Below are positions 25,891-35,495 of a DNA stretch of 58,671 nucleotides, in pieces (the stretch's first letter is position 1; the number at the start of each line of letters is the position of its first letter). A program made the position numbers and the translations under genes. Origin of the DNA: Candidatus Omnitrophota bacterium (lineage in GTDB: Bacteria; Omnitrophota; Gorgyraeia; Zapsychrales; Fredricksoniimonadaceae); the NCBI GenBank assembly GCA_903944345.1, contig CAJARJ010000013.1, forward strand, positions 1 through 58,671, written 5' to 3'. The notes under the pieces are model-generated. The model saw nothing but the letters and a program-made list of their open reading frames with translations, was not told the origin of the DNA and ran no database searches.

Positions 25891-27159
25891 CTAGACAAAA
25901 GACGGGATGGCTGATCCCCGTACCAGATCCTTGATGGTTTCCCGTTTTTGCACAACGGCCCATTCCCGGCCGCGCACCAGAACCTCGGCTGCCCGGGGGC
26001 GGGCATTGTAATTGCTCGCCATGGCATAACCGTATGCGCCCGCGGAAAGGAGCGCCAGAAGCTCTCCGTCCTTGACATCCGGCAGGCAACGGTCATGTGC
26101 AAACACATCTCCGCTTTCACAAATAGGCCCTACCACATCACAAACAAGCGAGGGGGCCGCTGATTGACGAACCGGAATAATCTCGTGATAGGAACCATAC
26201 ATGGACGGACGAACAAGATCGTTCATCCCGGCATCAACAATCATGAATTTCTTGACCCCGTTATCTTTCAGATAAAGCTTCTTCGTCACCAGGATGCCGG
26301 CGTTCCCGGCGATAAAACGGCCCGGTTCCATAATAAAACGAAAGTCGCGGCCTTTAAGCAGCGGCAGGACTTTGCGGGCATACTCCTGGGCGGTTTGAGG
26401 CGTCTCGTCCTTGTAAACGATGCCCATTCCTCCGCCAATGTCAAAATACTCGATCCTGACCCCGTCAGCCTTCAGCTCGTCGACAAAAGCCAGGGCACGC
26501 TCGACCGCCGTTAAAAACGGCTCACCTGTAAGAATCTGTGAACCAATGTGAATATGCACTCCGTTAACAAGAAGATTGCGCCAGGCCGAACGGCCCAGGA
26601 ATATTTCCCGTGCTGTCCGCAAGTCGATACCAAATTTCTTTTTGAGGCTGCCGGTATTGATTTTCTCATGTGTGGGCGTGTCGATATCCGGATTGATCCG
26701 CAACGCAACCTGCACCCTTTTTTTCATCTGACCGGCTATACGGTTGATATTCCTGAGTTCCGGCAGGGATTCCACGTTAAACAAAAGAATTCCCGCTGTA
26801 ATGGCCGCTCTGATCTCTTCGTCCGTCTTTCCGACCGAAGCAAAAACAACGCGCTTCATGTCCGCCTTGAGCATGCGGACTTTTTCCAGTTCTCCACCGG
26901 AAACAATATCAAACCCGGCACCCTCTTTAGCCAGGACCTTGAGCACCGCCGGATTACCGTTGGCTTTCATGGCAAAACAAACCAGCGGATTAACCGAAGA
27001 AAAAGCTTCGACAATCTTGCGGTAATGATCCACCAGGGTCTGATAACTGTAAATATAAACCGGCGTTCCCGTCTCCTTGACAATAGAAGCAACAGAAACC
27101 CCTTCGCAGTAAAGCTGCCCCTTCTTGTACTGAAAATCGTGTACCGGGTGAGTATGCAT
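25891..27159 (-). CDS. lysA: Diaminopimelate decarboxylase
   Basis: 422 residues, PLP-dependent alanine-racemase fold III. PLP lysine in CFAMKANGNPAVL; VHIHIGSQI; glycine loop DIGGGMGI; MEPGRFIAGNAG; the C-terminal catalytic block PICESGDVFAHDR and GAYGYAMASNYNARPR. Makes lysine from meso-diaminopimelate. Its ATG shares one base with the argH stop (TGATG), linking the lysine and arginine parts of the cluster. Confidence 0.97.
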   Translation of the reverse strand: MHTHPVHDFQYKKGQLYCEGVSVASIVKETGTPVYIYSYQTLVDHYRKIVEAFSSVNPLVCFAMKANGNPAVLKVLAKEGAGFDIVSGGELEKVRMLKADMKRVVFASVGKTDEEIRAAITAGILLFNVESLPELRNINRIAGQMKKRVQVALRINPDIDTPTHEKINTGSLKKKFGIDLRTAREIFLGRSAWRNLLVNGVHIHIGSQILTGEPFLTAVERALAFVDELKADGVRIEYFDIGGGMGIVYKDETPQTAQEYARKVLPLLKGRDFRFIMEPGRFIAGNAGILVTKKLYLKDNGVKKFMIVDAGMNDLVRPSMYGSYHEIIPVRQSAAPSLVCDVVGPICESGDVFAHDRCLPDVKDGELLALLSAGAYGYAMASNYNARPRAAEVLVRGREWAVVQKRETIKDLVRGSAIPSFV

Positions 27160-28535
27160 CAGGCCAGCCTTTTTTTCCAGATATCGATCTGTTTACGAAC
27201 CATTTTGGGATTGGTGGACCCAAAGGATTTCTTGCCTCTGACCGAAACATCCGCGTCCAGAAGATCCTTGACGTCCACATCCAGTAACGGTGAGAATATC
27301 CTGAGCTGTTCTCGGGAAAGATCCCTCAGAGACGCTCCTTTATCGAGACATTCCTTGACCATAAGCCCTACCGTGTCGTGCGCCTGACGGTATGAAGCTC
27401 CTTTTTTAACCAAATAATCGAGAATATCCACCGAAAAGAAACTTTCCGCGTTGATCCGTTGCTTGAGGACGTCCCGTTTGACCGTAATGCCTCCAAAAAG
27501 TTCCGCCATCAAAGGCAGCATATCCTCCAGAGTTTCCACGGCATCAAACAATGCAGGCTTGTCCATCTGCATGTCACGGTTATAGGTCAACGGCAGCCCC
27601 TTCATGAGAACCAGAAGCTCCATCAACCGTCCGGGGAACCTGGAAGCTGTCCCGCGGATGAGCTCCAGAACATCCGGATTCTTCTTGTGGGGCATGATTG
27701 AGGAACCGGTACAAAAAGCGTCATCCAGGGATATAAAATTGAACTCGCTGGTGACCCACAAGATAAGATCTTCGCACAGACGGGTCAAATGCATACCGGT
27801 AATGGCGATATCGGAGAGGATTTCGATCAGAAAATCACGGTCGGCTACCGAGTCCATGCTGTTGGCAGAAGTCGCCAGCAATTCCAGCTCTTTGGTCACC
27901 TGCTGGCGGTCCGTCGGCAATGTGGTACCGGAAAGAGCGCAGGCTCCGAGGGTATTGAGACTGACCCGTTTGGCGGCATCCGAAAAACGCTCCTTGTCGC
28001 GTTCAAACATCTCGACGTAAGCCAGAACGTGATGCGCCAGAAGAACCACCTGGGCCGACTGCAAATGCGTATAGGCCGGAATGATCACATCTGTATTTTT
28101 GTCGGCAAAACGGATCATGGCGATCTGCAAAACATCCAGACGGGCCATGATATTTTCCAGATGATTGAGACAGTACAAACGGACAGCCGTAACCACCTGG
28201 TCATTGCGCGAACGAGCCGTGTGCAGCCTGTCCGCCGGTGCACCGATCAGTTTCTTGAGTTTGGTCTGTATGTCGGAGTGAATGTCCTCAGCCGTCAGAT
28301 CGGGCTGATAACGCCCCTCCTCGATGTCCGCAAGAAGTTTTTCCAGCCCCTTGATAATCGCAGAAGCGTCCTTGCTGGCAATGATCCCGACCTTGCCAAG
28401 CATGCGGGCGTGAGCAATACCGGAAATACAGTCATACGGTGCCAGCTTGGCATCATATGAGATGCTGTAAGTGAATTTCTGGGCCAGTAATCCGAGACTT
28501 CCGGTAAAACGGGATCCCCATAATTTTTCAGCCAT
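27159..28535 (-). CDS. argH: Argininosuccinate lyase
   Basis: 458 residues, normal for ArgH of the fumarase/aspartase superfamily. Signature GSSIMPHKKNPD with the catalytic Ser on the loop, HTARSRNDQV near the N terminus, YTHLQSAQVV, and TTLPTDRQQV. Cleaves argininosuccinate to arginine and fumarate. Last step of the arginine pathway and last arg gene in this run. Confidence 0.97.
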   Translation of the reverse strand: MAEKLWGSRFTGSLGLLAQKFTYSISYDAKLAPYDCISGIAHARMLGKVGIIASKDASAIIKGLEKLLADIEEGRYQPDLTAEDIHSDIQTKLKKLIGAPADRLHTARSRNDQVVTAVRLYCLNHLENIMARLDVLQIAMIRFADKNTDVIIPAYTHLQSAQVVLLAHHVLAYVEMFERDKERFSDAAKRVSLNTLGACALSGTTLPTDRQQVTKELELLATSANSMDSVADRDFLIEILSDIAITGMHLTRLCEDLILWVTSEFNFISLDDAFCTGSSIMPHKKNPDVLELIRGTASRFPGRLMELLVLMKGLPLTYNRDMQMDKPALFDAVETLEDMLPLMAELFGGITVKRDVLKQRINAESFFSVDILDYLVKKGASYRQAHDTVGLMVKECLDKGASLRDLSREQLRIFSPLLDVDVKDLLDADVSVRGKKSFGSTNPKMVRKQIDIWKKRLA

Positions 28536-28584
28536 ATTGATCCGACTCCAGTCGTTGCCTGCTTACCGACAATCCGTCTGTCGC

Positions 28585-29760
28585 TTATCCATGCTTCTGA
28601 AACGGCACCGTCCATAACTTGATGAAGCCTTCCGCCAGGGACTGATCAAAGGTGTCACCCTTGCCGTAAGTGGCCATTTTTTCGCTGTAACGGGAGAACG
28701 GCGATTTTCTTCCGACCACCATGGCGTGCCCCTTGTACAGCTTGATCCGTACGGTTCCCGTGGTGTTCTTGTGATACTCGTTAAAGAAGGCATCCATTTG
28801 CGCCTTGAGCGGCGTCCACCAGAGTCCATTATAAGTCAATTCAGCGTATTTCTGGGAGAGAGTTTCTTTGAATCGCAGGCTGTCCCGATCCAGGACCAGG
28901 CTCTCGACCTCGCGGATAGCCAGATGAAGAACAGCGCCAGCCGGATTCTCGTAAAGCTCGCGGGACTTGATCCCCACCAGACGGTTTTCAATCATGTCCA
29001 CGCGGCCAACACCATGCTTGCCGGCGATCTGATTGAGCGCCAATACCAGTTCCAGCGGTTTCATTTTCTGTCCGTCAACGGCAACCGGAACACCCTTCGC
29101 AAACTCGATCTCGACATAGCCGGGGGTATTCGGAGCTTTTCTGGGATCAACGGTCATGGTAAACACATCCTCGGGAGGTTCCACCATCGGGTCTTCGAGC
29201 AGGCCGCTTTCAATCGCCTTGCCGTAAACATTAGTGTCGATGCTGTAAGGCTTCTTTTTTGAGGCCGTGACCGGAACACCCTTGGAAATCGCATAATCAA
29301 TCTCTTCTTCACGGGACTTGAACTCCCAGCTTCTGACCGGAGCCAGAACTTCGAGATTAGGTTCCATAAGACGGTACGTAACTTCAAACCGGACCTGGTC
29401 GTTGCCCTTGCCGGTGCAGCCGTGAACCAGCCCGTCGGCCTTTTCCTTGCGCGCAATCATGACCTGATGGTAAGCAATCAAGGGCCGGGACAACGCACAC
29501 GCCAGGTTATATTTCCCCTCGTATAAAGCCCCCGCCTTGAGCGCAGGGATAGCGTAGTCTTCGATCAATTCTTTCTGAAGATCCAGGCAGTACGCTTTGC
29601 GGGCACCGGACTTGATAGCCTTTTCTTTCACCTGTTCAAAATTATCGCCCTGGCCGACATCGCCGATAACCGCAATGATCTCGTAACCCCGGTCTTTCAG
29701 CCACGGAATAATGCAGGATGTGTCCAGACCGCCCGAATACGCAAGAACCACCTTTTTCAT
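28585..29760 (-). CDS. argG: Argininosuccinate synthase
   Basis: About 391 residues from the ATG at 29760 (MKKVVLAYSGG), with AAGGAGA before it; the in-frame start at 29778 lies inside argF. N-type ATP pyrophosphatase motif AYSGGLDTSCII, then GCTGKGNDQVRFE, YSIDTNVYGKAIE and RVDMIENRLVGIKSRE. Joins citrulline and aspartate with ATP. Confidence 0.97.
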   Translation of the reverse strand: MKKVVLAYSGGLDTSCIIPWLKDRGYEIIAVIGDVGQGDNFEQVKEKAIKSGARKAYCLDLQKELIEDYAIPALKAGALYEGKYNLACALSRPLIAYHQVMIARKEKADGLVHGCTGKGNDQVRFEVTYRLMEPNLEVLAPVRSWEFKSREEEIDYAISKGVPVTASKKKPYSIDTNVYGKAIESGLLEDPMVEPPEDVFTMTVDPRKAPNTPGYVEIEFAKGVPVAVDGQKMKPLELVLALNQIAGKHGVGRVDMIENRLVGIKSRELYENPAGAVLHLAIREVESLVLDRDSLRFKETLSQKYAELTYNGLWWTPLKAQMDAFFNEYHKNTTGTVRIKLYKGHAMVVGRKSPFSRYSEKMATYGKGDTFDQSLAEGFIKLWTVPFQKHG

Positions 29761-29774
29761 ATTATGTCTCCTTT

Positions 29775-30689
29775 TCAAGAATAAAGAAATTTCAGAACCG
29801 CTTTCTGCGCATGCAGGCGGTTTTCGGCTTCATCAAAAATTTTTGAGTGCAGCCCGTCGATAACAGCGGCCGCGACTTCCTGCCCGCGATGGGCCGGTAG
29901 ACAATGCAGAAAAATATGTTTTGCATCGGCCTTTGCCGCCAGACGCTCGTCAATCTGAAAACCGTCAAAATCTTTCAACCTCCGGGCGGTCTCTTCTTCC
30001 TGCCCCATACTGACCCAGGTGTCGGTGTAAAGCACATGAGCGCCAGAAGCCGCCTCCTGCGCTGAAGTGGTCAGAAAAACCTGCGCCCCCGATTCTCTTG
30101 CCGCTGCACGGGCTGCCGCAACATAAGCCGGTGAAGGCTCATAACCGGCAGGAGTTGCTACCGCAATATCCACGCCAAGCCTGGAACAGGCGATCAACAG
30201 CGAGTTACAAATATTGTTCCCGTCGCCGATATAAGCCAGGCGCAGTCCTTTAAAACGACCGAACTCCTCCTGAACCGTCAGCATATCCGCCAGAATCTGG
30301 CAGGGATGAGAAAGATCCGAAAGCGCGTTGATAACCGGAATAGTGGCAAACTTTGACAATGCCAGAAGATCATCATGGGAAAACACCCGGGCAACAATCC
30401 CGTCAACAAAACGGGATAATGTACGGGCTATATCCGCAGTCGGCTCACGTTTGCCAAGATTGATGTCTTCCGGGGCAAGATAAATGGGATTGCCTCCCAT
30501 CTGGAATATCCCGGTCTCGAAAGAAACCCTTGTCCGGTTGGACGGCTTCTGAAAAATCAGCGCGAAAGATTTTCCTTTGAGCAGGTCACAGGCATTACGG
30601 GGCGCATTCTTTAATTGTGCCGCCTGGTCAATAATGAACTGCAACTCGTCGGGTGTAAAATCCAGCAGGGAAATGAAATCTTTTTTCAT
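29775..30689 (-). CDS. argF: Ornithine carbamoyltransferase
   Basis: About 304 residues from the ATG at 30689 (MKKDFISLLD), chosen over a TTG at 30713 that lies inside argD; AGGAT precedes it. Carbamoyl-phosphate loop KPSNRTRVSFE (SxRTR form), HPCQILADMLT and the ornithine-site block HCLPAHRGQEV. Makes citrulline. Overlaps argG. Confidence 0.96.
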   Translation of the reverse strand: MKKDFISLLDFTPDELQFIIDQAAQLKNAPRNACDLLKGKSFALIFQKPSNRTRVSFETGIFQMGGNPIYLAPEDINLGKREPTADIARTLSRFVDGIVARVFSHDDLLALSKFATIPVINALSDLSHPCQILADMLTVQEEFGRFKGLRLAYIGDGNNICNSLLIACSRLGVDIAVATPAGYEPSPAYVAAARAAARESGAQVFLTTSAQEAASGAHVLYTDTWVSMGQEEETARRLKDFDGFQIDERLAAKADAKHIFLHCLPAHRGQEVAAAVIDGLHSKIFDEAENRLHAQKAVLKFLYS

Positions 30690-30693
30690 GAAT

Positions 30694-31890
30694 TTATCCT
30701 GTTTTTTCGACAACGACGCGGTTTAACGCCGCCGCCAGGATCAGAAGAGCCTTGTCTATCTGTTTCCTGGTCACATTCAAGGCCGGCATAAGGCGTAAAA
30801 CCCGTTTCTGGGTGCAATTGATAATCAGACCATGTGCCAGGCAATCGTCAAAGACCGGTTTACCGTCTGTATGCAGTTCGACACCGACCATCAGCCCCAG
30901 GCCTCGCACTTCTTTAATGAGGGCACACTCTTTCTGCAGCAAAGCCAGACGCGCCAAAAGATATTCACCCATGACACGGGCATTGGGCAGCATCTTGTCT
31001 TTCTGGATCGCCTCAAAAACGCCTAACGCCGCTTTGGTGACAATGGGACTGCCGCCAAAAGTCGTTCCGTGCATCCCGGGCTGAAGCAACCCGGAAAATC
31101 TGCGGGCAGCAAGCATGGCCCCTATCGGCATGCCACCGCCAAGCCCTTTGGCAAGAGTCATAATGTCCGGCTCGATCCCGTAATGCTGATAGGCGAACAT
31201 TTTGGCCGTCCGTCCCATCCCGGTCTGAACCTCGTCCACTATCAAAAGAATATCTTTCTCGTTACAAAGTTGACGCAGCGACTGAACGTATGACTGGCTG
31301 GCGATATTGATACCACCCTCACCCTGCACCAGTTCCAGCATGATGGCCACCGTATCGGCATTGACCGCAGCACGCACAGCGGCAAAGTCATTAAACGGCA
31401 CATGTGTAAATCCGCTCAATAAAGGAGCAAACCCTTCCTGATACTTGAGCTGGCCGGTCGCCGCCAGCGCCCCCATGGTTCGCCCATGAAAAGAAGTCAG
31501 CGCCGTAATAATCCCGTGACGTTTGCCCTGACCATAGATACGGGCCAGTTTGATGGCCGCTTCGTTAGCCTCGGCTCCGCTGTTGCAAAAAAAGACCTTC
31601 CCGTCAAAAGAATGCCGGACGATCTCCCGGGCCAGACGGCCCTGGTTCGGATGATAGAAATTGTTGGGGACATGTATAAGTTTGCCGACCTGGTCGCGCA
31701 CCGCCGCCATAACCTTGGGATGACAATGCCCGGTGTTGGATACACCCCAGCCCGGAAAAAAATCCAGATATTTGTGGCCGTCAATATCGGTAACAACGCT
31801 GCCCTTGCCTTTGACCAGCACCAGAGGCATGCGGGCATAGGTCTGGAAAACAAACTGATCGTAACTCTGGAAAACATCTTTCTTGGTCAT
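30694..31890 (-). CDS. argD: Acetylornithine aminotransferase
   Basis: About 398 residues from the ATG at 31890 (MTKKDVFQSYDQ), preceded by GGGGGAG; a longer in-frame stretch to 32055 lies inside argB. Class III PLP aminotransferase: FFPGWGVSNTGHCHP, FCNSGAEANEAAIKLAR, FHGRTMGALAATG, DEVQTGMGRT and the PLP lysine TLAKGLGGGMPIGAM. In this arginine cluster the substrate is N-acetylornithine; the same enzyme class can also act in lysine synthesis, but DapL fills that role here. Confidence 0.95.
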   Translation of the reverse strand: MTKKDVFQSYDQFVFQTYARMPLVLVKGKGSVVTDIDGHKYLDFFPGWGVSNTGHCHPKVMAAVRDQVGKLIHVPNNFYHPNQGRLAREIVRHSFDGKVFFCNSGAEANEAAIKLARIYGQGKRHGIITALTSFHGRTMGALAATGQLKYQEGFAPLLSGFTHVPFNDFAAVRAAVNADTVAIMLELVQGEGGINIASQSYVQSLRQLCNEKDILLIVDEVQTGMGRTAKMFAYQHYGIEPDIMTLAKGLGGGMPIGAMLAARRFSGLLQPGMHGTTFGGSPIVTKAALGVFEAIQKDKMLPNARVMGEYLLARLALLQKECALIKEVRGLGLMVGVELHTDGKPVFDDCLAHGLIINCTQKRVLRLMPALNVTRKQIDKALLILAAALNRVVVEKTG

Positions 31891-31948
31891 CGAGAACTCC
31901 CCCGGCACGCGGATCAGCCGCGACAAAGACCGCTCCGGGACTCCTGTT

Positions 31949-32800
31949 TTAGTGAACGATCTGGGTGCCGACACCTTTATCCGTAAAGATCTCCAGCAAA
32001 AGGGCATGATCCTGACGGGCGTCAATGATATGCGACTTGGGAATCCCCCCTGCAAGAGCCTCGATACAGGAATCCACTTTGGGGATCATTCCGCCTGAAA
32101 TAATCCCTTCCTGCTTCAGGCGCGCCACTTCAGCCACCGTCAATGTAGAATAAAGAGACGAAGAATCGGCCGGATCACGCAAAACTCCGGGCACATTGGT
32201 TAAAAGCACAAACTTCTCCGCGCACATGGAGGCCGCAATCGCGCTGGCCACCTCGTCCGCGTTAACATTATGCGTCTGGTGCTCGACACTGACACCCAGC
32301 GGAGCTACCACGGTAATATGTCCGCGATGCAGATGCTCATCGAGAACCCTGCGTTCGATATTGGTAATCGTCCCGACGTAACCCAGATCCCGGTCGGCCT
32401 GTTTCTTCTGGACATAAACAATATTTTCCTGGCCCCTGAGGCCGGAAACGTCCCCCTTCAGCAGCCGAATCTCGTCGACAATCTGGCGGTTAAGCTCATC
32501 GAGTTCCTGGATAACGACCTGCAGGGTCTTTTCGTCGGTCACCCGGATGCCGTTATGAAATTCCGGCTCCACCCCGATCTCCTTGAGCCGCCTGGAAATA
32601 TGCGGCCCGCCGCCATGAACAACAATAATACGGATACCGACAAAACTCAGAAAGACAATGTCTTCCAGGATCCGCCGACGAATAACATCATCATGCAGGA
32701 TGCTGCCGCCATACTTGATGACAAACACCTTGCGGCGGAACTGGTGAATGTAGGGAATAGCCTCGACCAGAACCCCGGCTTTTTTAATTATATCTTCCAT
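31949..32800 (-). CDS. argB: Acetylglutamate kinase
   Basis: About 283 residues from the ATG at 32800 (MEDIIKKAG), which overlaps the argJ end by 17 bases; a TTG at 32809 is an alternative. Amino-acid kinase fold: VFVIKYGGSIL, VVHGGGPHISRRL, and the C-terminal GGMIPKVDSCIEAL. Phosphorylates N-acetylglutamate. The N-terminal helix (about 1-20) is of the type found in hexameric, arginine-inhibited enzymes, so feedback control by arginine is possible. Confidence 0.96.
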   Translation of the reverse strand: MEDIIKKAGVLVEAIPYIHQFRRKVFVIKYGGSILHDDVIRRRILEDIVFLSFVGIRIIVVHGGGPHISRRLKEIGVEPEFHNGIRVTDEKTLQVVIQELDELNRQIVDEIRLLKGDVSGLRGQENIVYVQKKQADRDLGYVGTITNIERRVLDEHLHRGHITVVAPLGVSVEHQTHNVNADEVASAIAASMCAEKFVLLTNVPGVLRDPADSSSLYSTLTVAEVARLKQEGIISGGMIPKVDSCIEALAGGIPKSHIIDARQDHALLLEIFTDKGVGTQIVH

Positions 32801-33920
32801 TGATGTCAATATACCCGTGTGTTAGATCGCAAGAATAAACTGTAGCAGCCGACTGCCCCAGGCCCATGTCGACATTGATATTGATAAATTCTTTCTTGAC
32901 CGAAAAACTGATCCGCATGGTTTTTTCGGTAGCCCCGAAACCGCAAGCACCGACCGCGGCGGCAACCCTGCCCCAGTTGGGATTATCGGTATAATCCGCG
33001 GTCTTGACCAGATTGGAATTGGCAATTTTCATGGCCGCCTCTTTGGCCTGGCGTTCATTTTTAGCTCCGGTCACCCGGATCTCAAAGAAACGCTCGGCGC
33101 CCTCACCGTCCAGAACAATGTCCTTGGCCAGCTTGAGACACACATAATCCATGGCCTCGCAAAAGGCATTAAACGCGTCCCCTTCTGCATTTATAATGGC
33201 ATTCCCGGCCCGGGCGTTAGCCAGCACGGCAACCATATCGTTAGTACTCATACAACCATCAACAGAAATGGAATTAAACGAACGCTCAACCGCACGTTGC
33301 AGGGCCTTTTTGAGCAGCACAGGCGAAATGGCAGCATCTGTCGTGACACACGCCAACATCGTGGCCATATTGGGCTCAATCATCCCGGAGCCTTTGGCAC
33401 ATCCGCCGAACGTAACAGTCTTGCCACCCAGCTCGATCTGCACTGCCACCTGCTTGCATTTGATATCTGTGGTCATGATCGCTTTGGCAAAGTTTATTCC
33501 CTTGGCAGGGCTCAAGCCCTTGACCAGAGCGGGAACCGCCTCGCGGATTTTGTCATAAGGAAACGGCCGACCAATGATTCCGGTAGACATGACCAGCACC
33601 TGGTGCGTCTTGACGCCCAGCGCCTGGGCAGTAATCTCGGTCATCTTCTGTGCGTAGGTAAAGCCATACTCGCCAGTAAAACAGTTGGCATTGCCGCTGT
33701 TGGCAATAACCGCACAACTGTCGGACTTTTTGATATGTTTCATGCAGACCTGGATAGGTGCCGCCTTGACCGAGTTGCGAGTAAACATGGCCGCCGACGT
33801 ACAAGGATACTGGGAAAAAACAAGGCCAAGATCCGGTTTGCCCGAACGCTTGACGCCCGCCCAGAAACCGTTGGCCTTGAACCCCTGTGGTGAGGTGATT
33901 GTCCCTTTGATAATTTTCAT
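32784..33920 (-). CDS. argJ: Bifunctional glutamate N-acetyltransferase / N-acetylglutamate synthase
   Basis: 378 residues, a little short of typical ArgJ. The self-cleavage site is visible in GSGMIEPNMATMLACVTTDA, where the Thr of the ATML motif becomes the nucleophile of the beta chain. Other blocks: GFKANGFWAGVKRSGKPDLG at the start and the end GYIDINGRYN. It recycles acetyl groups from acetylornithine to glutamate, so no argA or argE is needed. ATGA overlap with argC. Confidence 0.96.
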   Translation of the reverse strand: MKIIKGTITSPQGFKANGFWAGVKRSGKPDLGLVFSQYPCTSAAMFTRNSVKAAPIQVCMKHIKKSDSCAVIANSGNANCFTGEYGFTYAQKMTEITAQALGVKTHQVLVMSTGIIGRPFPYDKIREAVPALVKGLSPAKGINFAKAIMTTDIKCKQVAVQIELGGKTVTFGGCAKGSGMIEPNMATMLACVTTDAAISPVLLKKALQRAVERSFNSISVDGCMSTNDMVAVLANARAGNAIINAEGDAFNAFCEAMDYVCLKLAKDIVLDGEGAERFFEIRVTGAKNERQAKEAAMKIANSNLVKTADYTDNPNWGRVAAAVGACGFGATEKTMRISFSVKKEFININVDMGLGQSAATVYSCDLTHGYIDINGRYN

Positions 33921-34936
33921 AACAATCCTTCAGTCTCCAGAAAACCATACATAATATTCATATTCTGAACCGCCTGCCCCGCGGCTCCCTTGACCAGATT
34001 GTCGATGGCGGAGGTGACAACCAGCATTTTGCCATCTTCGCTCACCTTCGGGGCGATATCGCAAAAATTGGTACGAACCACATTACGGATTTCAGGCTGC
34101 TGCCCGTCTTGCAGCACCCTGACAAAAGGTTCGGTCTTGTAAAACTTGTTGTAGATATCCGCGACCTTGGCCTGGGTCAGACGGGTAGAAAGCCGCACAT
34201 AAATGGTTTCAAGAATTCCGGAATCAATCGGCAGTAAATGCGGCACAAAAACCACCGGAATGGTCTTGCCCGCGGCATAACCCAGATACTGGGAAATTTC
34301 AGGAGTATGCTGATGATCAAGAACACGATATGCCTTGAAATTTTCGTTAACAAAACAATACATGATACCTTCTGCGGTCTTACGTCCGGCTCCTGAGACA
34401 CCGGATTTGGCATCGATAATGACCTGCTCGACACGCTCGGGAAAAAGAGAAATGACCGGAAGCAGGCCCAGCAAAGCGGCAGTAGGATAACAGCCGGGGT
34501 TGGCCAGTAAAGAAGCTTTGCGAATCTTCTCGCGATAGAATTCGGGCAAACCGTAAACCGCGCGGGAAAGATTGGCCGAATCCTTGTGATCGGCATGATA
34601 CCATTTTTTATAAAGCGCCGAACTGCGGATACGATAGTCCGCACTTAAATCAATAATCTTTTTCCCCGCTTTGAGCAAAGCCCCCGCAATATTCATGGAT
34701 TCGGTATGCGGAAGGGCCAGAAAGAAAAGATCGGCTTTTTCGGGAGCGCCGGACAAATCAAACTTTTCACAGACCAGGTCTGTGCGGCCCTTAAAGACCG
34801 GCCAGATATGATCGACTCTTCCGGTTGTGGAATGCGCAGCCACATAGGTGACGCGGACGTCCTTGTGGCGCAAAAGAATGTCGAGAAGAACCCTGCCTGA
34901 AAAACCGCTGATACCCACAATGCCGACGCGTATCAT
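33917..34936 (-). CDS. argC: N-acetyl-gamma-glutamyl-phosphate reductase
   Basis: 339 residues, long-type ArgC. Nucleotide motif VGIVGISGFSGRVLLDIL, catalytic Cys in LLANPGCYPTAALLGLLP, DAKSGVSGAGRK, and HQHTPEI. Reduces N-acetylglutamyl phosphate. First gene of the arginine run, about 60 bases behind the rpsI terminator; GGAGA lies before the ATG, so a promoter should lie in 34940-35000. Confidence 0.97.
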   Translation of the reverse strand: MIRVGIVGISGFSGRVLLDILLRHKDVRVTYVAAHSTTGRVDHIWPVFKGRTDLVCEKFDLSGAPEKADLFFLALPHTESMNIAGALLKAGKKIIDLSADYRIRSSALYKKWYHADHKDSANLSRAVYGLPEFYREKIRKASLLANPGCYPTAALLGLLPVISLFPERVEQVIIDAKSGVSGAGRKTAEGIMYCFVNENFKAYRVLDHQHTPEISQYLGYAAGKTIPVVFVPHLLPIDSGILETIYVRLSTRLTQAKVADIYNKFYKTEPFVRVLQDGQQPEIRNVVRTNFCDIAPKVSEDGKMLVVTSAIDNLVKGAAGQAVQNMNIMYGFLETEGLL

Positions 34937-34997
34937 TATTTTTTGTCTCCGGAAAAAGAGAAAAAGATATTATCCGTGAAAGAAAATCATAATAAAG

Positions 34998-35040
34998 AAA
35001 AAAAACTGCCCCGTCAATGAAACTTTTATTGAAAGGGCAG
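34998..35040 (-). terminator. Intrinsic terminator behind rpsI
   Basis: On the minus strand the arms CTGCCC and GGGCAG (ends at 35006 and 35040), with an inner TCAAT/ATTGA pairing, form an imperfect hairpin followed by eight T (34998-35005). It separates the ribosomal-protein unit from the arginine cluster. Confidence 0.88.
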
Positions 35041-35079
35041 CTGGAAAAAACTCTGAAAAATATCGGGACAAGAAAACGC

Positions 35080-35475
35080 CTACCGCTTGACCCACTGGAA
35101 TTTCCGACGAGCGCCCTTTTGTCCGGGCTTCTTACGCTCTTTCATACGTGAATCACGTCTGAGACACAACCCTTTTTTAAGAGTCGGACGGAAATTCTGA
35201 TCAAAAGCAACCAGGGCACGGGCAATCGCCATTTTCAAGGCGCCAGCCTGTCCGGTAATACCACCGCCGGAAGCAATAACAATCAGATCAAACTTGTTGA
35301 GCAGATTGGAAATCCGGAACGGAGTCATGGCACAAATCCGGTCGGTTTCGCGAGGGAAATAAGCCTCAAAATCACGATCATTAACCATGATCTTGCCTGA
35401 GCCGGGGCTTAACACAACACGGGCAATTGATGTTTTCTTCCGGCCTGTGGCCATATACTTGACTACTTCAACCAT
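35080..35475 (-). CDS. rpsI: 30S ribosomal protein S9
   Basis: 131 residues. YMATGRKKTSIARV start, GGGITGQAGALKMAIARALV middle and the basic tail RMKERKKPGQKGARRKFQW-KR that reaches into the P site. GGAAGG precedes the ATG. Second gene of the usual rplM-rpsI pair. Confidence 0.98.
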   Translation of the reverse strand: MVEVVKYMATGRKKTSIARVVLSPGSGKIMVNDRDFEAYFPRETDRICAMTPFRISNLLNKFDLIVIASGGGITGQAGALKMAIARALVAFDQNFRPTLKKGLCLRRDSRMKERKKPGQKGARRKFQWVKR

Positions 35476-35495
35476 CGCTGACCTTCCTCTTTGAT

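Noticed and set aside
25875-26120. N-terminal extension of dapF
   Set aside because: Lies inside lysA, low-complexity sequence, and dapF homology begins exactly at 25874 with its own ribosome site.
27789-28460. Plus-strand open frame of 223 codons
   Set aside because: Antisense shadow of argH; no recognisable domain or ribosome site.
31891-32055. N-terminal extension of argD
   Set aside because: Lies inside argB; argD homology and a strong ribosome site begin at 31890.
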